Source of the DNA: Dipteronia dyeriana
Lineage: Eukaryota > Streptophyta > Magnoliopsida > Sapindales > Sapindaceae
DNA length: 64,000 nt
Direction: 5' to 3'
Assembly (NCBI GenBank): GCA_032871835.1
Contig: CM065297.1
Location: 65,769,253 to 65,833,252 of the forward strand
The translations under genes and the position numbers were made by a program. Of this stretch, positions 56,103 through 64,000 are shown in pieces. How positions within the stretch are numbered: position 1 is the first letter of the stretch; each line of letters starts with the position of its first letter. A model generated the notes under the pieces. The model had not been told where the DNA came from, did no database searches, and saw only the letters and a program-made list of their open reading frames with translations.

Positions 56103-56575
56103 ATGATCGTGAATATACTAACTAGCAATTACATTGCTCACTCGGCTATATATGAGGGAAGATTTAAGGATATTAGTGAAGACTCCTCAAGTAGTGAGGA
56201 AAGTGAATACTTTTCAAGTAGTGAAGATAATGAAGTCTCCTCCAATCATGAAGAGATTGAAGCTTCGTCAAATCATGATGAAACAAACTTCAATGACAAG
56301 ATCTTTCAACTAACAGGTGAAAATGTCAAGAAGAATGATAAGAACAACAAGTTGAAGTAGATCAATGCCAATTTTGTGGTGATAATCAAATCTCATGACA
56401 ATGAAAATAAGATGTTTTTGGAGAAGATAAACAAGTAGAGTGAAGTCATTAAGGAGCATGAAGAGATCATTGAAAAGTATTTTTCAAAGATAGAGGAAAG
56501 TGCTCAAGAGCTAGATGGTTTAACAGTATTCTTGTTTGATAAGAGTTCTAAGTTTGATGATTGAATAAGCTATTT
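56103..56575 (+). pseudogene. Gag C-terminal remnant of a second SIRE-like copia element
   Basis: An acidic, serine-rich segment (DISEDSSSSEESEYFSSSED) is followed by a helical stretch with coiled-coil character (SEVIKEHEEIIEKYFSKIEE) in the same frame across stops at 56358 and 56437. This acidic-plus-coil order mirrors 17220-17640 of element B. No pol sequence follows, so protease to RNase H are deleted. Confidence 0.6.
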
Positions 56576-58574
56576 GTAATATTAAAGGTATAGTATTCAA
56601 ACTTGGTGTCTCTAGTCAATACTAGAACTTAATATTCTCATACTTTCAGTATGATTGTCAACATTTATTGATTGACTTTAAAGAAGTCTATTTTGAAATC
56701 TATTTGTACTTTGTTATGATTTTTAGAGAAAGTCATTTTATATGTTAGTTTGAGTTGAGATGTTTAGTCTTTATTCTCTTGGGAAGACACACTAACAACT
56801 TGTTGTCATGAGGATAAACATGCCAAGAGAGCTCATAAAAAAGGCGAAGGCTTTACATTAATGAAAAAACATGCTAAGGTACATCTCTATTCTAAAGCTT
56901 GCTTTCTTGTTTCATCTTTTCAACTCTATGTGTGCATGACATCATGTGGCATGTTATTTTAGTGAACTTTATTTAGGATACATATGTTTCTCTTTAAATA
57001 TTTGTCATCTAGATATCATTTAGTGAAATCAATCACAAGGATCTTTTACACGATGCATGTGTTGTAGATTATTCTTGTTTGATTGATGAGTGATATATTT
57101 TTGAAAAATATGAACTTCATATTCAGTGAAAGCTACTATATTGAGAAATAATGATCTTAAGTAAGTCTCTTTGTATTGCTTTTAGATCATGCACTTTTAA
57201 TCCTTAAAACTTGGTTTTCAAAAGTGCACACTTTGCTTCTCTCATATGTCTTGTTTGAGTAAGTTGAGTTTGAAGATATGTGAGTTATGGATACACCTAG
57301 AAGTTTTTTGACTAGTACATTAAAGATGACCTATGGTTAGTATCCATTTTACTTCAGCAACTACATAGAGCTCAACGAGCACCTTCATGAAAATGGCTAC
57401 ACATTTTGGTTATATAGTCGCCCAATGTAGGAAAAGGCTACATCATTATCATGAGTGAAAACCATCATTATTTATGTTAAAAAAAATAAAGAAGTGTTGA
57501 AAAGAATCAATAAAAAAAATCTTTGATTCAAAGCCTAAAAAAAGGGCTAAAAGGAGTATAGTTGAAAATTATGATTGCTCGGGTTGCAAAATAGAAAATG
57601 GGATGATGAGCCACATGTGCACACATGCTCATATGTTAAAATCTGTTCTCTTTAAAGCCAAAATTTCGGATGATAATCGGTTTGACCTTTTATGGAAAAG
57701 CTTAGGATAAATGTATGTTGATATGGTTTGCATGTTGATGATCCAATTACTCTTTTATATATGTTTGAAGCAAATCCACACACACACTTGTTTTGTTATC
57801 AAGTGAATTTGATATGCTAGCAATTTTAGAAGAATTATGAGTGAGATTGAAAATATTAGTGTATCTCTCATAGTTTGTGGAGCTTATATTGTTGAATTTC
57901 TTTAAAGTTGCTTGATTGTATGACTGTGTGGATATCATTGTGAACAATATCCTATCTTGATCCTATATAGGGCACTTATAAAGGGGGAGCATTGTATGCT
58001 AGATTTTGTTCTCTATTATGATGTGTTCACATGATTTTATTTTGATAAAAACATGACATAATTGAACATTAAAAATGCATGTTACTTATGTCATATACTT
58101 GCCTCTTTTCTCTTGACTACACCTTGACAAAAAGAGGGAGAAAAGTATACCTCACTTTGTGTGGGAGAAATGTACCTCATTTGGGAGAATGTACCTCTTT
58201 TAGGATTATTGATCTTCTTGAATTAAGGGGGAGAATTCTTTTCTTAGGGGGAGTAAAGAATTCTTGTGTTGAGATTAAGGAACTAAGGGTGTGCTTTAAA
58301 GTGAACTTTTATATGAGATAGAGGGAGTCATGTTTGTTTTTGTGGATATATCTCACCGATCTTCTTTGTAGAAGATTTCTTGTTTGTTTGGTTGTGTGTT
58401 TCTCACAGGTGCCACGATTATTAAAGAAGAGAATCTTAAAGACTTGAAGATATTTTAGTTTAGGGTTTTTTTTGAAATGTGAGGATGTGAGAATGCAATC
58501 AACTATGAGTTAGTTTGAGTGATCATTGTATGGTGAGGTAGAGGCTTTGCCATGGAATAGCCAAAAGGGGAGAT
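56576..58574 (+). other. Post-pol region and polypurine tract of the second SIRE-like element
   Basis: Non-coding. GGGGGAGCATTG near 57983, GGGGGAGAATTC near 58228 and GGGGGAGTAAAG near 58247 repeat the motif seen behind pol in element B. CCAAAAGGGGAGAT just before 58575 is the polypurine tract. The order gag remnant then post-pol suggests a large internal deletion. Confidence 0.6.
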
Positions 58575-60420
58575 TGTTAGGTTTTAGATTTTAGTTGGCT
58601 TGATTCCATATCAAAACGGTATTTGTTTGTATTACTTAGATGCTTAGGTGGTTCGTGATTGGATCGAGCTTCAAAGAAGGAAAGCAATTTCGCATGAAAA
58701 GTTCATCTTCATAAGGATATGTGCTTACTTAGATGCTAAGGTATCAAGATTCTTCTTCTGCTTGCATGGTGTAAGTGCACACAGACACACATGCATCCAT
58801 ATGTATCTCTATATCATTGTGCCAAATTAGTATAACACATTCACACGCATGTTGAAGTATGCACATGCATTAGATTTAATTTGACAACATTTGTAAAATT
58901 GCATGTTCTAGGACTATCACTAAGAAGTAGCTTACTTGTGTGTTCTTGTGTTTATTTGTTAATGATTTTGTTATATCAAACTTGATTATGTTTTCATATT
59001 GTTTTATAATGAGTTCTGATCGTTTCGGTTACTCAGTCATATGTTTTCAACTTTTGAGTTAAAAGTTATAAAACTTTTCGTGTCTTTATCGTGCATGGTT
59101 TTCATCTTTATTTATCAAGTTGATTTTTATATCTTTTATGATAGTTTTATTGGTGTCCATATCTGTGAGGGATTTATGGTTGGTAATTTGAAAACAAATT
59201 TGAATTCGGAGTTCAGAGGCCGGAGAACGGTCGAAGAACGCTAGTGGTGCGCGAAGGAAGAGGGATGGCAAAAGTGCCATTTGCTCCCCTTTCATGTGGA
59301 GGTGCGTGGGCCCCATAAGAAGGGTTACCCTCTACCCCCATGGAGGCCACGTGCCTCCATGAGAGGCTGAGGTGGCATCCTTTCATTGGTTGGGTTAATC
59401 TCTCTCCTCTCTACATCACTTTCCCTCCATATATATTTGAATTTCGTGTAGAAATTTTCAACAAATTTTTCAATTTTTGTTTTTGTGATATCTCTCTCAA
59501 ATCAACTCCGATTGTAAATTTTCAAAAGCCTTAATTGTTGTCTTGAAGAGAGGAACAAGTCCCAATCATTTTTAGAGTTAAATGATGTCCATAATTTTCA
59601 TATTGATATGATCTTGATTTAGGTTACTAGATATTTTTGTGAATGATTTTGAATGCCTAATCTAGATCTCTAATTACATTTTCATAAGAATTAGTTATAG
59701 TTGAACAATTGCTTGTGAGATTAATTTGTTCAAATCTAATTCTTCATAGAGTGTGTTTGATCTACTTGCTCTATTTTCTTGTGCTTTGCATCATGTTTGC
59801 ATGTTTGCATTTCACTTAGATAATTGCCCTGAAAAAGGTGGAACTCTCTTTTTTGAGTGTGAAGCTCTTACTTGAGCAAGAATGTCATGGCTAGGATCTG
59901 GGTGATCCAGATAGCTAAGGAATGAAGTCTTGGCTAGGATCGGGGTGATCCAGATAGCTAAGTAAGGAAGTCTTGACTAGGATCGGGGTGATCCAGATAG
60001 TTAAGCAAGTAGGCAAGTCTCTAACTAGTCAAAGGCCAGATGGTAGGTTAGAATGGGACGATCCAATAGGGTGATTTATGTGTATTAATTGCTTCTGGGT
60101 GTACATTCTACCAACTAGTCAAAGATAGTATTGTTGGTGGTTGTGGTATCAATCCGTGGATGTTTCCTCTTTTAAGGTTTTACCACGTAAAAATTCTTTG
60201 TGTTGATTTTAGCACTTTAATTCCTTATCTTACTTTGGCTTGTATTGTATCATCTCTTGTTTAATTGATCTCATTTTGACTTGTTGAAGCAATCTACTTG
60301 TTAAAGTTTCTAAGTGTGATTAAATTGCTTGTGATGAAAAAGAAGTGCTAGAATTTGAGCCTATACCTATTCACACCCCCTCTAGGTATATTTTACACTA
60401 TAAATGGTTAAGGGAATTTT
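58575..60420 (+). repeat. 3' LTR of the second SIRE-like copia element
   Basis: TGTTAGGTTTTAG follows the polypurine tract. Near the right end CACACCCCCTCTAGGTATAT parallels CACCCCCCTCTAGATAAATA of the element B LTR. It is about 1.85 kb long. The exact right terminus is uncertain. Short open frames inside are not supported as genes. Confidence 0.65.
59889..60017. repeat. 43-bp tandem repeat, three copies
   Basis: GGCTAGGATC...GGGTGATCCAGATAGCTAAG starts at 59889, 59932 and 59975 with few differences, in the 3' part of the LTR. Confidence 0.9.
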
Positions 60421-60828
60421 AGAAACACATTGCTAGTGACCGTAGAACTTAAATGTGCTATATACATAATTGTAATAATTTGCTATTGCCTAAACAAAGG
60501 AAATATGTTTATGAAGAAACAGAATACTACACCCAACATTACTACTTACACAAACCCCATTTCCTCTTATTGTTGTTTGATACTGTAATTGTTATATGGA
60601 ACCCATGTCTTAATCTCGAGTAAGAACTTGTTGAGCCCTATTATAAAATTGTTTATGCCCTAGAAAAAGGATAATCGAGCCCACATAAATGTTTTAAGCC
60701 TAAGTATAATAATATTGTTATTGACTGATTTTTTTTTCAGGGTCTAAGGATACTTTGTCTTAGGTGTTAGTTCAGTGCGGTGAGCATTGTAAGGGTAACC
60801 TATTTACTAGGCTTATTTTGTTTTCAGT
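60421..60828. other. Spacer before the Mutator-like transposase
   Basis: No gene. A pyrimidine-rich tract ending in TTTTCAG just before 60830 could be a splice acceptor, so a 5' exon of the transposase gene may have existed upstream. Confidence 0.3.
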
Positions 60829-63468
60829 ATGTCTAACAAAATGGATAATGGAGCCTACGATGAATTGGTGGAAACGATATACCAGCGGACAAGGGCTAGT
60901 AAAGACAAAGTTGAGTTGAAGCTAACTTCACATGTGAAAACAAAGGATGATACATTTACATTGTCTATTATGAGTGATGACGATGTAAAGTTTGTGATTA
61001 TTCATAAGGAAAAAGGTTAGGCCACAATTGATGTTTAATTTGTCAACAAACATGAATTTAACCTCCAGCAAATCCAATCCAATCCAATCCAATCAGTATG
61101 TACGGTATCTTATCTTAAACCTACCAAAATCCATGGTCTCCTGCGGGTACTCTAAACTATAAATCAATTAGTAGCAGCAATAATCCGCTTGCAACCCAGG
61201 CTTCACCCGGATTTACATCAGCAGACAATGACCAGGCTACTCCAGAATCTACTACCAAGCATGCAGTTATGGATGACAATGATAGTTCCGAAAGCATCGA
61301 TACTTCTGGAAAGTTTGATAGTTCTAAAACCAGTGATATAGAAGATGAGAGTGGTGATGATGGTGGGCAAGCAACAACTGAAGATGGAATAGAAATACGA
61401 GGGGTGAGTGGAACACCCAATAGTTCTTCACCTTTTATGAACACACGGTTGATAGTATCATGATCAGAGCTTTACTCAATTAAAATCGTTCGATCAGTGG
61501 ATGTGTTTGAAAACTTAGCCAACCAAGGTCCATTTATACAAATGACAGATGTTCAAGGATAAGCCAACATTGAAGAGAGCAGTAGGGTCGTACGCATTTG
61601 AAGAGAGGCTTGAGCACAGGGTTTCACGATATTCTAATACATGATTCATTACCGAATGTACACATGGGTTCTTCGGGCATGAAAGTCAAATAGGGAGACT
61701 TACTAGCATGTGAAGTTGATCGTTAATGAGCAAACATGTGACAGAAATGACAACTACAACATTGAATTAAAACATGTAAGTGCCTGTGTGATAGTTGATT
61801 TGTTTGCAAGTAAATTTAGCAATCATGGAGGCAACATCTTTCCTAAAGATATAATTTCTAAGATTAAGGGGCAACACATCATACACCTCTCGTACAACAA
61901 AGCCTATAGGTTAGAGGAGCACGCTTTGAATCAGGTATTCGGTGATCCATGGAAGTCCTTTCAAAGGTTGCATGCTTGTTTTTATGTTTTGGTACAATCA
62001 AACCCCGGGACTGTGACAAAGATGAAGACTGACTCGAAAAAATGGTTTAAATATAGATTCATGGAAATTGAAGCCTTTTTAGAGGGGTTCAATTATGTTA
62101 TTATACCGATTATTTGCATCGATGCTATCAACTTGAAGGCTAGGACCATAGGTGTTTTGTTAGTTGCGGTGTGCAAAGCCGGAAATGAGATGGTATACTC
62201 TTTGGCATTTGAGTTTGCAAACTCTGAATGCACAGAGTCTTGGACTTGGTTTTTGAAGAAATTCCATAAATTGATCCAATATCCCCGATGGTGTGATTTT
62301 AGTTTCGGATTGGCACAATGGTATATTTAATGTAATTGAAGCCATATTCCCAGATACAACACATGGGATTTATGCATACTACTTGGCACAAAATCTTAAA
62401 AGATTTTGCAAGCAGAGGGAAGATGTGATTTGGATTTACTACCATGCTACATATGTATACTGTATCGAGGAGTTTGATCGTGCAATGGTTGAGTTAAAAG
62501 TAACCTACCGTAAGGTTTACGATGAGCTCTAGGCATGAGGGTAGATAAGTTTTCAGGTGTACATAGCCCTAGAAAGAGGTACTTTTTGATGACCACCAAC
62601 ATTGTTGAGTCAATGAATTCTTGTCTACTTACGGTCCAAAAATTGCCTATCACAACAATGGGGTTATTTATTAGATATTTGTTGTAAAAGTGGTTCTACA
62701 ATCGTCGGACAAATGCACGTGAAATGTCTACATACTTGACAATGTTTGCAGACGAACAAATCAATGATAGCACATCAACATCGCATTGGTGTGAGATTCA
62801 CCCCATTCACTTCAATACATTCAAGGTAGACGACAAATGGAAGGAAATAATTGTCGACCTTGATGAACGTTCTTACTCATGCCGTTAGTGGGATTTAGAT
62901 GAGTGGCCATGTTCTCATGCAATTACAGTTGCTAGGTATGCTTCCCGGTCTTTTAACTCTATACATTTCTCTATTGTGGTTGATTTTACAAACTTTAATT
63001 TCTGTTTGTTGGTGTGTTATGGCCTAGGTTCAAAGGTTTGTCAATCAACGATCTGGCTTCTGACTTTTACACAATAAGATTTCTTAAACTTGCTTATAAA
63101 TTGGGTGTCAACCCTGTTCTGGATCCTGAATTTCGAGACATTTCTGATACAATTCGGAATCAAATTGTATTGTCATAGAAGAAAAATAATCTGTCAGGAA
63201 GACCAAACAAGTTGAGGATACCATCGGTTAGAGAGAAAAGCAAGTTATAATCGTGATCAAAGTATGGAAAAAAAGGACACAATATAATTACTTGCCCGGA
63301 ACCATCACTTAGCACATGCAAACCAACCAAAAAAGCTCGAACATGTAGCATTTGTATGAAAGAAGGACACAACAGACTAAAGTGCCCAGACAAACCACCT
63401 GAACCTACCTTGATTGACACGAACGAAGAGAATGCTACTGGAGAACCTTTGTTGAACTCTGGTGAATA
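60829..63468 (+). pseudogene. Mutator-like (MURA-type) transposase, decayed
   Basis: The N-terminal frame (60829-61020) has the helix-rich domain usual before MULE transposases. An acidic linker (61190-61460) follows. The catalytic part (61710-62330) shows YRLEEHALNQVFGDPWKSF, IICIDAINLKARTIGVLLVA (first Asp at 62121) and SLAFEFANSECTESWTWFLK. A frameshift near 62290 leads to LVSDWHNGIFNVIEAIFPDT (second Asp at 62308) and YYLAQNLKRFCKQRED. Further on come a SWIM zinc finger (YSCR, stop, WDLDEWPCSHA near 62873-62920), a GT-AG intron (62936-63027) and a zinc knuckle CSICMKEGHNRLKC (about 63345). Stops and shifts exclude function. Terminal inverted repeats were not found within the window. Confidence 0.85.
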
Positions 63469-64000
63469 ATTTTCAATGGTGTTGTATGGTTTGGTGGGGA
63501 AATGGTTTAGGGAATTTGTATGTGTTTTTGTAAGGGTTTACGGTGTACGTATATTAGTTTGTGTTAAACACTATTGAACCTTAACAGGTTTATGTATCAT
63601 TTGTGTTCATTGAAAATGTTATTTTTTATTTGTTTGTGTGATGTTTTATGGTGTGTGTATATTTATTTGTGTTGATCGCTGCTGAACCAAAACAATTTTA
63701 GGTTTATGGTGTTGGTTGAACCAAAACTTGTTTATGTATATTGATTTTGAAAATATGTGGTTATTTGTTGTTTGTCTGGCTTATATTGGTTGAGGAGTTG
63801 TTACTAGTTGTTGTTATTGATTTTAAAAATAGAAGATGAACTAAGTCCGGGAGGAATGTTCTAGGCTTGGGAATCGGTACGTTAAGCCTAGAAATAACAC
63901 CTAACTTCATGTAAGTAAAGAAAACTCAATGACCTAGAAACTATACCTAGGCCTAACATAATTGTACCTAGGCCTGTAAATGTTTCCTAGGCTCAGGGAT
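63469..64000. other. AT-rich sequence downstream of the transposase
   Basis: No gene. Two related segments containing GTGTGTATATTTATTTGTGTT or GTACGTATATTAGTTTGTGTT-like blocks (about 63541-63570 and 63651-63680) form a diverged direct repeat. CCTAGGCCT-type short palindromes occur at 63951-63995. Confidence 0.4.

Noticed and set aside
59086..59316. Gene in the GC-richer part of the SIRE-like LTR
   Set aside because: It lies inside the LTR, shows no domain, and both strands are open by chance.

Overview
The window looks like a stretch of flowering-plant nuclear DNA, most likely from a eudicot. It is AT-rich and made almost entirely of nested, decayed transposable elements of plant-typical classes (TAT-like Ty3/gypsy, SIRE-like and Tork-like Ty1/copia, Mutator-like elements and a tRNA-derived SINE). 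I find one apparently intact host gene, at 49621-50568: a two-exon FCS-like zinc finger (FLZ, DUF581) gene. I saw no rRNA, tRNA gene, CRISPR array or prokaryotic operon. The species cannot be named from this sequence.

Layout. 1-7168 holds the remains of three copies of one gypsy LTR family: a plus-strand LTR fragment (73-838), a minus-strand element with a long LTR (3705-5957) whose leader carries a higher-order tandem array (1373-3168), and the 3' LTR of gypsy element A (6006-7168). Element A runs on the minus strand from 27806 down to 6006. It is split by a complete copia element, B (14527-24204, plus strand), flanked by a perfect 5-bp target duplication AAGAC. 27807-33665 is a patchwork of an LTR-like fragment, microsatellites, a MITE-like element, an inverted-repeat element rich in TA repeats, and a 1.8-kb long-TIR element. 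Gypsy element C (33666-44924, plus strand, target duplication ACTAT) sits inside one of the TA-repeat tracts. 45170-49199 holds a SINE and two more long-TIR elements, and leads up to the FLZ gene. 50569-60420 is again AT-rich spacer and broken copia elements, and 60829-63468 is a decayed Mutator (MURA-type) transposase gene.

How the parts relate. Elements A and C have the TAT layout: gag, protease, reverse transcriptase, RNase H, a second (archaeal-type) RNase H and integrase on one strand, then a separate gene on the opposite strand between pol and the 3' LTR. In both elements this antisense gene has the same inferred three-exon structure, a related N-terminal domain and a C-terminal coiled coil, although the elements are divergent, oppositely oriented and independently inserted. 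All retroelement frames are interrupted, so none of these copies looks able to move by itself.

The observations most worth following up are: the ABC-type ~150-bp tandem array whose paired stem arms change together between monomer types; the conserved spliced antisense gene; the GC-rich hairpin modules in the copia LTRs; and the three long-TIR elements near or upstream of the FLZ gene, whose interiors look unlike transposon ends. All family names come from visible motifs and memory; no database search was possible.
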